DNA of 64,000 nucleotides from an uncultured Eubacteriales bacterium. Its GTDB lineage: Bacteria; Bacillota; Clostridia; Lachnospirales; Anaerotignaceae. Location: assembly GCA_900546215.1 (NCBI GenBank), contig URCD01000001.1:1-64000 (forward strand), in the 5' to 3' direction. Below the pieces are notes generated by a model. That model was not told where the DNA came from, did not search any database, and was given only the letters and a program-made list of their open reading frames with translations. Position numbers and translations under genes: made by a program. This document shows, piece by piece, positions 33,980 through 43,785 of this stretch; the stretch's first letter is position 1; every line of letters begins with the position of its first letter.

Positions 33980-36142
33980 TCATAATAAATGACTTGCCTC
34001 ACCTTCACAAAACAGATTAAGCCTGTGAAGGGCTCTTGTGCATGCGATATACAAAAGCTTCCTGTCATCTTCCGTATAAAAATTAATGCTGTCGGCGCCG
34101 CAAACTAAAACCGCGTCAAACTCTAGTCCCTTAGACATATATACAGGTATTATAAATATACCTTCAAGATCCAATGAGCAGCCGTTTTTAATTAACTTTA
34201 TATCAATACATTCATTCAAGCTCTCAAACAGCGAAGACGCGGCTTTTTCTGTTTTGCATATCAGGCCGATTGATTTGTATCCGGCTTGCGTACATGTCCG
34301 GATTTCTGAGACAATCATATTTATAAACGAGGTATGGTCAAAACCGATGTGAATTTCCGGTTTTTCTCCATGCCGGCTGAAGCCAGAAAAATCTTCGGTT
34401 TTTCCTAAAAATTTCAAGCTGTAATTTAATATCTCTTTGGTACAGCGAAAGCTTTTATCCATTATTACAAGAGCTGGCCTTTTTTTATTCAATATTTTTT
34501 TAATTTGCTCATATAGCCCTAAATCCTCCCGCTTTTCAAGCGTTTGATTTATATCGCCTAATATCGTGAATTTTGCGTTTGGAAAAAGCAGATTAAATAT
34601 TTCATAATGCAGAGGATAATAATCCTGAGCCTCGTCAATTACGACCTGTTTTATATTTCTATATTTTTTTTCACCGTACAATTTTAGTGTTAAATATGCA
34701 TTTGCAGCGGCGTCGTCATAATATAAAGCTGCTGAGCTTAGATTTTCACACGTATAATTAATAATATCTCCAATATTGTCCGGCATATCAAGATTTTCTG
34801 ACAAACTCATAAAATAATTGTTATCGCTGAACAGGCATCTGTAAAGGCGTCTGACATCAAGCCTTATAAACCTCTGTATTTCAGACTTAATTTTCAATAT
34901 CTTAAATTTATCGAATTGCTTAGAGCTGAGTTTTGCGCTCTCTAAAATAAAATCCGAAAGCTGTTCCAGCCTAAGCCCCAACGGAGTGGATTTCCTTCCG
35001 GATAAAATTTTGTTTTTAAGAGTATCTTTGCTGACAATAAGATTTCCGTTGTAATATATATCCTCAAAATCGATCCACCTGATTGGCAGGTCGTCAATAA
35101 AACGGTCTAATATTTCTGTAAAAAGAGGTGACATTTTAAATTCCATGCTTTTTTTGATTATATCCCGGCTGTTGGAATTAGAGATTAGGTTTTCCAAAAA
35201 TTTGTCTTTAGGCTGAATACGCTCCGTCTTTAAAATATTAGAAAGAATACCGTCAAACACTTCAGAAATCACATTTTCTTCTCCAAGCTCCGGCAGAACG
35301 TTGGAAATATAACGTTCAAACACAGGGCTGGGCGAAATAATTATTATGTTGCTTGAGAGCAGATTATCCGACAGACCCTGATACATAAGATAGGCCGCCC
35401 TGTGAAGGGCAACGGACGTTTTTCCGCTTCCGGCTGAACCCTGAACCATAATTAAGTCACTGTCTAAATTCCTGATAACAATATCCTGTTCCTTCTGTAT
35501 CGTCTCAACAATGGATTTCATTTTGGCGGAAGTATTTTGAGACAGCAGTTTCCTGAGAAATTCGTCCGCAATTTGAATGTCAGAGTCAAAAAAATATTCC
35601 AATAGTCCATTATTTATCTCGTACTGACGCTTCAGTGTTATCTCGCCGTATATCCTACCAATTGGGGCGTCATAGTATGCCGGACCGGATGCAAAACGGT
35701 AAAATACACCTGCTATAGGAGATCTCCAGTCATAGACGCACATATCTGCCGAATCATCCTTTGACAGGGAAAAACGTCCTATATAGATTTTTTCTGGCGT
35801 TTCCTCATCCTCGAATTTAAAATTAATTCGGGCAAAGTAGGGAGACTTAATTAAGTTTTCAAGTATAAGTATTTTATTTTCAACTGTATCGTATTCAGCT
35901 ATCTTATCACTAAGAGGATTGACGTACTGGCTTAACTCGGCAAGGGCCTCAAAGCCCTCGCTTCCCCAAAGACCTGATATATAGTGGGAAGTGTTTTCAC
36001 GCAGTTCCTTTTTGACATTGGCAATGGCTGCCCGGTTTTCGTTATTGCGCTGTCTTGCCTGATTAAGCTTGTTTTTAGCTAAAGCTATGGTTTTAAAGAG
36101 CCGTTGAGTTTCATAATCAAGTTCGGACTGTAGATCTCCCAT
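33980..36142 (-). CDS. HelD-like UvrD-family helicase
   Basis: 720 residues. Long N-terminal coiled coil (~1-60), then a split UvrD-type motor: Walker A QGSAGSGKTSVALHRAAYL, Walker B VVIDEAQDYYPLHYEI, later DKSFRCTKEI, and the C-terminal motif MSKGLEFDAVLV. The order and the N-terminal arm match HelD (YvgS), which removes stalled RNA polymerase from DNA in Bacillota, not a DNA repair helicase. Monocistronic. Confidence 0.88.
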   Translation of the reverse strand: MGDLQSELDYETQRLFKTIALAKNKLNQARQRNNENRAAIANVKKELRENTSHYISGLWGSEGFEALAELSQYVNPLSDKIAEYDTVENKILILENLIKSPYFARINFKFEDEETPEKIYIGRFSLSKDDSADMCVYDWRSPIAGVFYRFASGPAYYDAPIGRIYGEITLKRQYEINNGLLEYFFDSDIQIADEFLRKLLSQNTSAKMKSIVETIQKEQDIVIRNLDSDLIMVQGSAGSGKTSVALHRAAYLMYQGLSDNLLSSNIIIISPSPVFERYISNVLPELGEENVISEVFDGILSNILKTERIQPKDKFLENLISNSNSRDIIKKSMEFKMSPLFTEILDRFIDDLPIRWIDFEDIYYNGNLIVSKDTLKNKILSGRKSTPLGLRLEQLSDFILESAKLSSKQFDKFKILKIKSEIQRFIRLDVRRLYRCLFSDNNYFMSLSENLDMPDNIGDIINYTCENLSSAALYYDDAAANAYLTLKLYGEKKYRNIKQVVIDEAQDYYPLHYEIFNLLFPNAKFTILGDINQTLEKREDLGLYEQIKKILNKKRPALVIMDKSFRCTKEILNYSLKFLGKTEDFSGFSRHGEKPEIHIGFDHTSFINMIVSEIRTCTQAGYKSIGLICKTEKAASSLFESLNECIDIKLIKNGCSLDLEGIFIIPVYMSKGLEFDAVLVCGADSINFYTEDDRKLLYIACTRALHRLNLFCEGEASHLL

Positions 36143-36251
36143 TATTAAAGCCTCCTTACTTTTAAAAACGTGGTTTTAAACTGTTATAAAAGTCTAGCAC
36201 GGCTGATGATGCAAAAACAGTCTTGTTGTTGCTTTTTTCTCATGGTACAAT

Positions 36252-36288
36252 AAAAATGGAAGGGCAGATTTATTGCCCTTCCATTTTT
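36252..36288 (-). terminator. Terminator of the sigma/ABC exporter operon
   Basis: Perfect 15-bp stem AAAAATGGAAGGGCA / TGCCCTTCCATTTTT with T-rich flanks on both strands, touching the last stop codon of the operon. Confidence 0.85.
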
Positions 36289-37483
36289 ATATTTCCTTTT
36301 TCTTTTCCTTTTTGCAGGCTGCCATGCACAGGACTGCGCCCAGTATTAGTGCAGAGCACGGCACTATGGCCTCAATTCCGGGTATGCCGCTTATTTTATA
36401 AAGCGGACTGGAGTAATAAAAGGCATTCACCAGAAGCTTCATCGCAATTATAGCGCTGATTATTATAAGAGGTATAAGCTTCAGCAGCATAGCAACCAGG
36501 TTTTGGCTGTATCTTGATAAAAAGAAGGCGGCTGAAGCGGCAGAAACGCCCGCCGCATAGGACAGCAGAACCATAACGGCAAGCCAGCCTCGTAATGTCC
36601 AGTTGAACCACGGCAGGCTTCCCTGCATGAACGAGAGCATACGGCAGTCAAAAAATACGGATGGGATTTTTAACAGAAATACTGTGCCGAACAATAAAAT
36701 ATTAATTGTGGTAAGCGCAATGGCTGAAAGTACGGATGCCTTAAACTGCGTATTAAGTATTTTTCTTCCATGGCGTGAGCTCCATTGCAGCTGTCTCATT
36801 TTTCTCATTTTATCCCTGACTGTAAGAGGTGAAATAAGCAGGCACACTGACACAATGATCCAAACGAGCAGATTTGAAAAGTACCGAGAGGCTGTATCGG
36901 TAATCTCATTAGGAAGCATATTTTGCCATAAAACTCCGTCTGAAAGAAGTTTATTTGCATTGGACAGCTCTTTTTTGTCATATTCTGCTGCCTGCAAGGC
37001 TGAAAGCCAGCTGTCGTACATTTGGGTATACGTATCCAACGCGTATATACGGCCGTCTATATTTTTGGTTTCCTCACTTTGAAGATAATTCAGCATAATG
37101 TTGGCGTCTGAATACAGCTTCTGCTCATCGGCGCCGATCTGGCCTGACACGCTGTAGACCGCTTTGTTATAGAATTCCTTGAACTCATCATAGCTATTTA
37201 CCCCATGTTCTTTAAACAGGCTGTTGGAGGCCGTATATCTGTCCGCCTCCGCGATAAGCTTCGGATAAGCGGCCTTAGCCTTAGCAGCTTCGTCGGGGGA
37301 GAGGGATGTGCCGTATTCTTCTGCCCATTGTTCAGCCGTTCGCATCAGTCCGTCCATTTGAGGGCCGTTTGGAAAATACTGAACATAAAAGTTTAAAAAC
37401 ATCGCATAAAAGACAGCGCCAGTTAAAATAAGCACAGCTATAATTCCCGGCCGCCAGATTTTTTTAATTTCTTCTTTTATCAT
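36287..37483 (-). CDS. ABC-2 type permease-like membrane protein
   Basis: 398 residues from the ATG at 37483, which overlaps the previous stop (TAATG). One N-terminal membrane segment, an extracytoplasmic loop of about 170 residues, then about six segments: the layout of ABC-2 exporter permeases of the bacitracin or lantibiotic immunity kind. Works with the ATPase two genes upstream. Transported compound unknown. Confidence 0.8.
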   Translation of the reverse strand: MIKEEIKKIWRPGIIAVLILTGAVFYAMFLNFYVQYFPNGPQMDGLMRTAEQWAEEYGTSLSPDEAAKAKAAYPKLIAEADRYTASNSLFKEHGVNSYDEFKEFYNKAVYSVSGQIGADEQKLYSDANIMLNYLQSEETKNIDGRIYALDTYTQMYDSWLSALQAAEYDKKELSNANKLLSDGVLWQNMLPNEITDTASRYFSNLLVWIIVSVCLLISPLTVRDKMRKMRQLQWSSRHGRKILNTQFKASVLSAIALTTINILLFGTVFLLKIPSVFFDCRMLSFMQGSLPWFNWTLRGWLAVMVLLSYAAGVSAASAAFFLSRYSQNLVAMLLKLIPLIIISAIIAMKLLVNAFYYSSPLYKISGIPGIEAIVPCSALILGAVLCMAACKKEKKKEI

Positions 37484-38628
37484 TATATAACATCCTTTCT
37501 GCCAAAACGCCGTAAGCTTGTTTTCAGCAAAAACGCTCCTGTAATAAGGCATACCGCTGCAGAGCAGCATTCCTGCCACGGTACCATTGCTCCGGCGCCC
37601 ATATCAGTGAACCATAGGGGCTCAAACCACCACAGCGGAATGTATGTCCAGTGCATGAGCTGGTAAATAAGCCAAAGCTTGCTGTCTCCGGAGAATATAA
37701 AAATACCAAAGTTCAATACAGCGGCTGAAAACAGAAGCAGAAAACCCTTATAGGTATCTGAGCATAAAATTCCGGCTGAAAATGCTATGATATAGGCAAT
37801 TATAACGGTTACAGCCCCAAGACCGGCTGAAGCAATCGTATATTCAAGCAGTGTAAACGGCTTCCAGGTAATAAACGGGATGCTGTATCCTACAGAATAT
37901 ATTTTGTTAAACTGGCTTGAGACGTTTGAGTTCCATATTCCTCCCATAGAGTTCATCGCCGAAAAGGCAAGTACTGCCGCGGCAATAAGAAGCGTGTAAA
38001 CTGAAACTGTCCATATTCCTCCGGTAATTGCTTTAAGCCGCTGTATTTTACGGCCCGTTTTAGTCGAGTATATGCAGTATGCGGTTCCCTTCTGCTTTTC
38101 ACAGCCGGAAAGGTAAAGCGCCATAAGCGCCGCAATTATGATTCCTTCTGTAACAGCGGCCCTGATTACAGTTCGGAAAAGTCTTTCATGTAGCAATTCC
38201 GTCTCCTCTGCGGCATATACGCTCAGTGAAGCTTCCGTTTTAGCTAGGGCATTAACGCTGTACTGAAGCTTTTTATATTTACTGTCAATTATATCGGCGG
38301 CAGTTCCGCCTATTTTGTACAGGCCTATATAATGATTTCCTATTTCAGAGGCGTCAAAGCCCTCGAAAATGTCCTCAGCGCCGGCTGTATTGGAAATCAG
38401 CCTGTCTTTGTATTCATTATCGGGAAGTCTGCAGAGCTTTTCTGTGAAATCATCTCCCATAACACCTTCCGTATACTCATATACGCTTCCTATGTAGGCT
38501 ATATATTTCCTGCTCTCTCCGGGAAGGCACAGCAGAGTATTAATAATCAGGCACAGCACTGTGAATATTGCAAACATCGGTACTGACCACAGCTTTTTGG
38601 TCTCGTGTACTAAAAGCTCTTTTTTCAT
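37483..38628 (-). CDS. ABC-2 type permease-like membrane protein
   Basis: 381 residues with the same layout as its downstream neighbour (single N-terminal segment, large outer loop, about five to six C-terminal segments). No recognisable domain beyond that. Its start overlaps the ATPase stop by 4 bases. The two permease genes probably form a heteromeric channel. Confidence 0.8.
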   Translation of the reverse strand: MKKELLVHETKKLWSVPMFAIFTVLCLIINTLLCLPGESRKYIAYIGSVYEYTEGVMGDDFTEKLCRLPDNEYKDRLISNTAGAEDIFEGFDASEIGNHYIGLYKIGGTAADIIDSKYKKLQYSVNALAKTEASLSVYAAEETELLHERLFRTVIRAAVTEGIIIAALMALYLSGCEKQKGTAYCIYSTKTGRKIQRLKAITGGIWTVSVYTLLIAAAVLAFSAMNSMGGIWNSNVSSQFNKIYSVGYSIPFITWKPFTLLEYTIASAGLGAVTVIIAYIIAFSAGILCSDTYKGFLLLFSAAVLNFGIFIFSGDSKLWLIYQLMHWTYIPLWWFEPLWFTDMGAGAMVPWQECCSAAVCLITGAFLLKTSLRRFGRKDVI

Positions 38629-39476
38629 AATTCCTCATCCCTGTATACATAAAGGAAAACGTCCTCAAGACTTGGTATTGCCGGGCGACCGTTTGCCGGT
38701 GGCTCATCAGATACTATCCGAAGCATAGTCCCGCCTTCTCCCTGTATTTCGCTTAACATCAGCTGACCTGGCCTTATTCCCTGCGTCGACGGAACCTCAA
38801 ATATCTTTCCGCTGAGTAAGGAGCATATGTTTAACGGGCTGTCGCAGCAGTAAAGCCTGTGGTCCTTAAGCATAATTATTTGCCCGGCTATAGTTTCAAT
38901 GTCAGATACTATATGTGTAGAAAGTATAACTATCCTGTTGTCCGCAAGGGAGTGTATCAGGTTTCTGAAGCGTACTCGCTCCTTTGGGTCAAGACCGGCT
39001 GTAGGTTCGTCAAGGATTAGTATTTTCGGGTCGTTAAGCATTGCCTGAGCTATGCCTACACGCTGTATCATTCCGCCGGAGAAACGCCCCATCTTTTTGT
39101 TTTTAAAACCGCTAAGGGAGACAAGCTCCAAAAGCATGTCTATCCGCTTGGCGGCCTCTTTCCTATTTAGTCCCTGAAGGGCGGCCATATATTTCAAGAA
39201 CTGAACAGGAGTGTAGTTCTGATAATATCCAAACTCCTGAGGAAGGTATCCCAATAAGCCGCGGTATTTTTCGTCCAAGTTGATAATATCCTCGCCTTTC
39301 CACAAAATTGAGCCCTCTGTTGGGAAAATCAGTGTTGTAAGCATTTTTATAAGAGTGGTTTTTCCTGCCCCGTTAGGTGCAAGCAGGCCGTAAACGCCGT
39401 TTTTAAAGGACAGGCTGATATCCTCAAGGGCGGTAAAGGTTCCAAAGCGTTTTGTAACATGATTAACTGAAAGCAT
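38625..39476 (-). CDS. ABC transporter ATPase
   Basis: 283 residues from the ATG at 39476 (GGAGG at 6-base spacing). Single ABC domain: Walker A LLAPNGAGKTTLIKML, Q loop region YLPQEFGYYQNYT, signature FSGGMIQRVGIAQAM (F in place of L) and Walker B ILILDEPTAGLDP. The tail (~220-283) is typical of exporters of the BcrA/CcmA branch. Energises the two permeases. Confidence 0.93.
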   Translation of the reverse strand: MLSVNHVTKRFGTFTALEDISLSFKNGVYGLLAPNGAGKTTLIKMLTTLIFPTEGSILWKGEDIINLDEKYRGLLGYLPQEFGYYQNYTPVQFLKYMAALQGLNRKEAAKRIDMLLELVSLSGFKNKKMGRFSGGMIQRVGIAQAMLNDPKILILDEPTAGLDPKERVRFRNLIHSLADNRIVILSTHIVSDIETIAGQIIMLKDHRLYCCDSPLNICSLLSGKIFEVPSTQGIRPGQLMLSEIQGEGGTMLRIVSDEPPANGRPAIPSLEDVFLYVYRDEEL

Positions 39477-40194
39477 TGACTGCCTCCTTTCTGTCAAATA
39501 AATAATGACGTACTTCAATAAGATATATGGACAGTGCCAGTACAGAGGTTAAATAAAACAAAAATACAGGGACTTTAAGAAGCAGTTCTCCAAATTTTTC
39601 ACCTGAATTAAGCATTATTACTGATACTGTTGTCCAGATGGCATACACACCCAATATATACCTTTTCTTTCCGGATATAAATGCCGCAAGAAGAACAGCG
39701 GCGAATATAAACAGTGATGAAAATGATACTCCCATAAGACGGGGAAACGATACCGACTCTCCGCTCAGGACATAGAAAAGTGAAGTGACAGGCACACATA
39801 CTATAATTGATATGCCCCCAAATAGAAGCATCCGCAGGGCTGTAAGCTGACGCAGAGTGTATCTGCAGGTCATCTTAAGCTCGTAAGTACCGCTCATTCG
39901 CTCTTTCCACTGTGTTAAAAAGTGGAGAAGCCCGTAAAGCGCGGGAGAAAATACGAATACAGCGGGGCACAGTGAGCCTTCTCCTCCTGAAGCCGAATAG
40001 GCAAACGGAATTATAAACAGCGCGAAGGCCAGAAAGGCCAGAAAAAGGCAGTCGCCAACCCCAAAAAACAGCGTTTGCATATCAACAGACTTAAAAAGCT
40101 TTGGAATACTGCTCCTTAGGGTCTTCGGCCTTGGCATTCCCTGGCTGATTATAAAATCAATGGATTTATTTTTTTCTTCTTCACTAATAATCAT
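39463..40194 (-). CDS. Membrane protein between sigma factor and ABC exporter
   Basis: 243 residues from the ATG at 40194 behind AAAGGAG. A short acidic N-terminal cytoplasmic part (MIISEEEKNKSIDFIISQGMPRP) precedes about six membrane segments. Not recognised as a known family. Its position directly after an ECF sigma factor gene, overlapping it by 11 bases, would fit an anti-sigma factor or a membrane partner of the exporter; neither is shown by motifs. Confidence 0.7.
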   Translation of the reverse strand: MIISEEEKNKSIDFIISQGMPRPKTLRSSIPKLFKSVDMQTLFFGVGDCLFLAFLAFALFIIPFAYSASGGEGSLCPAVFVFSPALYGLLHFLTQWKERMSGTYELKMTCRYTLRQLTALRMLLFGGISIIVCVPVTSLFYVLSGESVSFPRLMGVSFSSLFIFAAVLLAAFISGKKRYILGVYAIWTTVSVIMLNSGEKFGELLLKVPVFLFYLTSVLALSIYLIEVRHYLFDRKEAVNAFS

Positions 40195-40720
40195 TGCCAA
40201 ACTCCTTTCTGAGCCGCGATGTTAAACGGTAGTATACAGCCTTTATTTTTGCTTCGGGCTGACCCGTCAAAGAGGCTATTTCTGGAAACGTTTTTTCACC
40301 ATAGACGCGCAGACGGAATATTTCCTGAACTGCAGGGTCAAGGGCTGAAACGTATTTTTCCACAATTTCCAACAGCTCCTGATTTTCAATATTGGTAATA
40401 AAGCTGTCCTCGGTACTTATGTCATTATCCTCAATTGGAACTGTGACGGGAACGAAACGCCGTCTTAAATCAATGACCTTATTGGTTGCTATACGGTACA
40501 GCCATGTACGGAAAGAGGCTTTTTTGCTGTCAAAGGAGGGCAGGGAGCCCAGTGCCGCTATAAAAATATTTTGGGTAAGGTCAAGGGCTTCATCTTTATT
40601 AGAGCATTGCCGGAAAGTATATATATAAATTTCGTCGTAATACGTCCGAATAAGCTCGTCAGCGGCGGTCTTTGAACCGCGTCGGAGAATATCCCGTATA
40701 AGCTTTGTATCCCTGTCCAT
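40184..40720 (-). CDS. ECF-type sigma-70 family factor
   Basis: 178 residues. Region 2 (YYDEIYIYTFRQCSNKDEALDLTQNIFIAAL... WLYRIATNKVIDLRRR) and region 4 (LDPAVQEIFRLRVYGEKTFPEIASLTGQ... KAVYYRLTSRLRKEF) are clear. First gene of a five-gene minus-strand operon with an ABC exporter, so it probably directs a stress response to the compound the exporter handles. An extended -10 (TTGCTATAAT, 40781-40790) lies upstream. Confidence 0.9.
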   Translation of the reverse strand: MDRDTKLIRDILRRGSKTAADELIRTYYDEIYIYTFRQCSNKDEALDLTQNIFIAALGSLPSFDSKKASFRTWLYRIATNKVIDLRRRFVPVTVPIEDNDISTEDSFITNIENQELLEIVEKYVSALDPAVQEIFRLRVYGEKTFPEIASLTGQPEAKIKAVYYRLTSRLRKEFGNDY

Positions 40721-40886
40721 CTTTCACACTCCTTCCCGTACATTTATATATTCGGATAAAGCATAGCTGCCGTTGCACTTATTATAGCAAATAGTTTAAA
40801 AAAATATATTTATAGACGGAATATTGCATTAGTGCTACAATTGTTTTAAAGATGAGATCGGAATTTATTTTGTCAGGAGGCGAGAA

Positions 40887-42554
40887 ATGAAATCAATACA
40901 GACTAAATTTATAGCGCTTATATTAAGCTGTGTAGTTTTATGCGCCGCCGTTATCGGGGGTGCGGGCGTAATAAACTCCAAAAAAGTTGTTGATACAGAT
41001 TCATCTAAAATTATGAATCTGACATGCAGTGAAAAAGCCCAGGAGCTGAACGGACAGCTTACGCGCATACAGCAGTCTGTGGAAACCTTGGCTTATTATA
41101 CTACAGAGCAGCTTGAAAGCGTGGAACGCCTCATGACGGATAAGGAGTATATGGCTGAATATACGAAAAAGCTTGAGGATGTGGCTGTAAATGCGGCGAA
41201 TAATACTGAGGGGGCTGTAGCTGTCTATGTACGGTTTAATCCTGAATACTGGGAGCCTACGTCGGGCTTGTTTTGGAGCAAAACGGAATTAAGCGGAATA
41301 TTCCAGCAGCTGACGCCGACGGACTTTTCCAATTATAATCCTGACGATGTGGAGCATGTCGGCTGGTACTATATTCCGGTCAAAAACGGAAAAGCAACTT
41401 GGCTTTCTCCATACATGAACCAGAATATAAACATAAATATGATTTCCTATGTTATTCCCATATACAGAAACAACATTATAGTTGGCGTTGTTGGAATGGA
41501 CATTGATTTTGACGTAATTACAAGCACTGTGGCTGATATGAAAATCTATGACACCGGATATGCATTTTTAACTGACAGCCAAGCCGATATAATGTACCAT
41601 AAAGACCTTACAATAGGTGTTAATATGGAAAATGCCGACGCAAGCCTTGGACCTGTAGCGCATGAACTGGAGAATGGGACCAGCGGAAGCTCACTGTTCT
41701 CATATCAGTGGCAGGGAGTACAGAAAGAGCTGGCTTTCAGAAGCCTTGTTAATGGCATGAGATTAGCTCTCACCGCACCGAAGTCAGAAATTGACGCTGC
41801 TAAAAACAGCCTGATTTTTCAAATAAGCATTGCCGGGCTTTGTATTTGCATAGTGTCTGTTCTGCTTACGGTCTCGCTTACCAGAAAAATAATTAAACCG
41901 CTGAGAGAGCTGAATGACGCTGCTAAAAAAATAGCTGAGGGGGATTTGAGCATAGCTTTAACCAAGCAGACAAAGGATGAAGTTGGAATGCTGGCTGAAA
42001 GCTTCCAGCTTACTGTAAACCATTTGCAGAAGTATGTTAACTATATAAATGGCCTTGCCTACCGGGATTCCATGACGGGAGTTAAAAATAAAACTGCTTA
42101 TGACGAAATGGCTAAAAAAATAGAGGAAAAGATGCGTACAGAGCAGCCTGAATTTGCGGTCATAGTATTTGACATAAACGGGCTTAAACAGGTAAATGAT
42201 AATTTTGGCCATGATTTTGGGGATATTCTCATAATTGACTGCAGTAAACTGATATGTAAAAGCTTTAAACGAAGTCCGGTATACCGTATAGGCGGAGACG
42301 AATTTGTAGTTATATTGGAAAACGATGATTTGGAACATTATCAGGAACGTCTTGAGGATTTCCAAAGAGAGATAGAAGAGGCTAACCGCACCTCAAATGT
42401 TGGCTTTAAAATTTCAATAGCCAGGGGCATTGCTATTTACAACAGCGGAACGGATTTAGTTTTTGCCAATGTATTTAAAAGGGCCGACGAAGCTATGTAC
42501 CAAAATAAACAGATAATGAAACAGATTGAATTAAAGCAAAACACACCTAAATAA
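40887..42554 (+). CDS. Diguanylate cyclase with extracellular sensor and HAMP domain
   Basis: 555 residues: membrane segment ~8-28, outer sensor ~30-305 with dCache-like features (AVYVRFNPEYWEP, GVVGMDIDFDVI), second membrane segment ~312-332, HAMP, then a GGDEF domain from ~395. The active site RIGGDEFVV is intact near 470, so it should make cyclic di-GMP. The product-inhibition RxxD site is absent at its usual place. Own unit with own terminator. Confidence 0.92.
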   Translation: MKSIQTKFIALILSCVVLCAAVIGGAGVINSKKVVDTDSSKIMNLTCSEKAQELNGQLTRIQQSVETLAYYTTEQLESVERLMTDKEYMAEYTKKLEDVAVNAANNTEGAVAVYVRFNPEYWEPTSGLFWSKTELSGIFQQLTPTDFSNYNPDDVEHVGWYYIPVKNGKATWLSPYMNQNININMISYVIPIYRNNIIVGVVGMDIDFDVITSTVADMKIYDTGYAFLTDSQADIMYHKDLTIGVNMENADASLGPVAHELENGTSGSSLFSYQWQGVQKELAFRSLVNGMRLALTAPKSEIDAAKNSLIFQISIAGLCICIVSVLLTVSLTRKIIKPLRELNDAAKKIAEGDLSIALTKQTKDEVGMLAESFQLTVNHLQKYVNYINGLAYRDSMTGVKNKTAYDEMAKKIEEKMRTEQPEFAVIVFDINGLKQVNDNFGHDFGDILIIDCSKLICKSFKRSPVYRIGGDEFVVILENDDLEHYQERLEDFQREIEEANRTSNVGFKISIARGIAIYNSGTDLVFANVFKRADEAMYQNKQIMKQIELKQNTPK

Positions 42555-42556
42555 TT

Positions 42557-42590
42557 AAAAGCCTCTGAAAATATTTTCAGAGGCTTTTTT
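42557..42590. terminator. Bidirectional terminator
   Basis: AAAAGCCTCTGAAAAT / ATTTTCAGAGGCTTTTTT between the convergent cyclase and QueG-like genes, with T runs on both strands. Confidence 0.9.
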
Positions 42591-42591
42591 G

Positions 42592-43743
42592 TTATCTGTT
42601 TTTTTCCAACGCCAATTTTATTTCAGCTCTAACGGCGCTGTCATTTTCAGTTTTGTTAAGCTCATTAAGATAATTAATGGCTTCTATTCCGCCTATTTTA
42701 CCCAGAGCCCAGACTGCATATTCCCTTATGAGAGGGTCGCTGTCCTGGGCGGCGGTTATCAGGTCGGGGACGTACTTTTCATCCCGGCTGTTTCCTATAG
42801 CTATGGCTGCGTTTCGTCTGAAATAGCGGATGCCCCTTATATAGTTATACATAATTGGCCATACTACTTCCTCATAGTATTCATCGTCCATGTTAAGCAC
42901 CTTTGCAAGGTCAAATTTTTCAGCAGTAAGCTCGAGAAAATTATCCTTTACACATGCCTTTGATAAAACGGCCTTGTTTCTTGGACATACCTCCTGACAG
43001 ACGTCGCAGCCATGTATACGCAAGCCCATTTTATCTCTTATATCATGAGGTATATGAGTAACGGGCGAGCCGTCTTTGTTTGGCGGAAGCCAGTTTTCCT
43101 GCGTAAACCAGTTGTTAAACGCGAGACATTTTCTTGGATTGAGTACGCCGGGGGCCTCTATTGCCCCTGTGGGACAGCGGTCTATACATATATGGCAGTC
43201 CTGTGGACATTGGCGTTTAATTGTAGGCTCATCATAATCAAGCTCTCGATCTACAACAACCGATGTAAGTATAACGAATGAGCCAGTTCCTTTAACGTAC
43301 GCAAAATTATTTTTCCCATAGGTAGCAATACCTGCTCTTGCCGCGGCCAATCTGTCTGGAACGGTAGTTCCTTTACAGACATTTATTCCATTATCCTTTA
43401 AAAATTCCTTAAACAGGCCAATGCGCGCTCCGTTCATGGTTTTTTCTCTTGGATTATAGCACCTTGCCTGATAAGCCCTGCCTACCTTGCCGATAAGCTT
43501 TTCCGGGAATGCAATGTGGGAGAAGCCGTAAGCAAGGGAGATAATGGATTTAGCTTCAGGATTTGTCTTCTTTGGAGCCGCGCCTGTTAATGGGCTTCTT
43601 GCGTTGGAAATATAAAAATCATATGTATCGGTACGGCTGCCCAATTCATCTATGTATTCCGTAAACTCGTCTGCGGAACATACTCCAACGTCGATGTAGC
43701 CTAATTCAAGTGCCTTTGACTTAATTTTTTCGGTTAAGGTCAT
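42592..43743 (-). CDS. QueG-like [4Fe-4S] protein with HEAT repeats
   Basis: 383 residues. An N-terminal cobalamin-binding-like domain resembling epoxyqueuosine reductase QueG is followed by two [4Fe-4S] motifs, CPQDCHICIDRCPTGAI and GCDVCQEVCPRNKA, and a C-terminal HEAT-like part (IREYAVWALGKIGG). QueG reduces epoxyqueuosine in tRNA. The first Cys set is spaced differently from the usual CGxCxxC, and the gene is paired with a MarR regulator, so a different reduction is possible. Start supported by GGAGAG. Confidence 0.78.
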   Translation of the reverse strand: MTLTEKIKSKALELGYIDVGVCSADEFTEYIDELGSRTDTYDFYISNARSPLTGAAPKKTNPEAKSIISLAYGFSHIAFPEKLIGKVGRAYQARCYNPREKTMNGARIGLFKEFLKDNGINVCKGTTVPDRLAAARAGIATYGKNNFAYVKGTGSFVILTSVVVDRELDYDEPTIKRQCPQDCHICIDRCPTGAIEAPGVLNPRKCLAFNNWFTQENWLPPNKDGSPVTHIPHDIRDKMGLRIHGCDVCQEVCPRNKAVLSKACVKDNFLELTAEKFDLAKVLNMDDEYYEEVVWPIMYNYIRGIRYFRRNAAIAIGNSRDEKYVPDLITAAQDSDPLIREYAVWALGKIGGIEAINYLNELNKTENDSAVRAEIKLALEKNR

Positions 43744-43758
43744 AATAACTCTCCTTTT

Positions 43759-43770
43759 GTGTATTTACAC
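43759..43770. promoter_or_regulatory. Palindrome upstream of the QueG-like gene, likely MarR operator
   Basis: GTGTATTTACAC, 16 bases before the QueG-like start. It differs at one position from GTGTATATACAC in front of the marR gene. Confidence 0.65.
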
Positions 43771-43785
43771 TATTAGTTTAAAATT

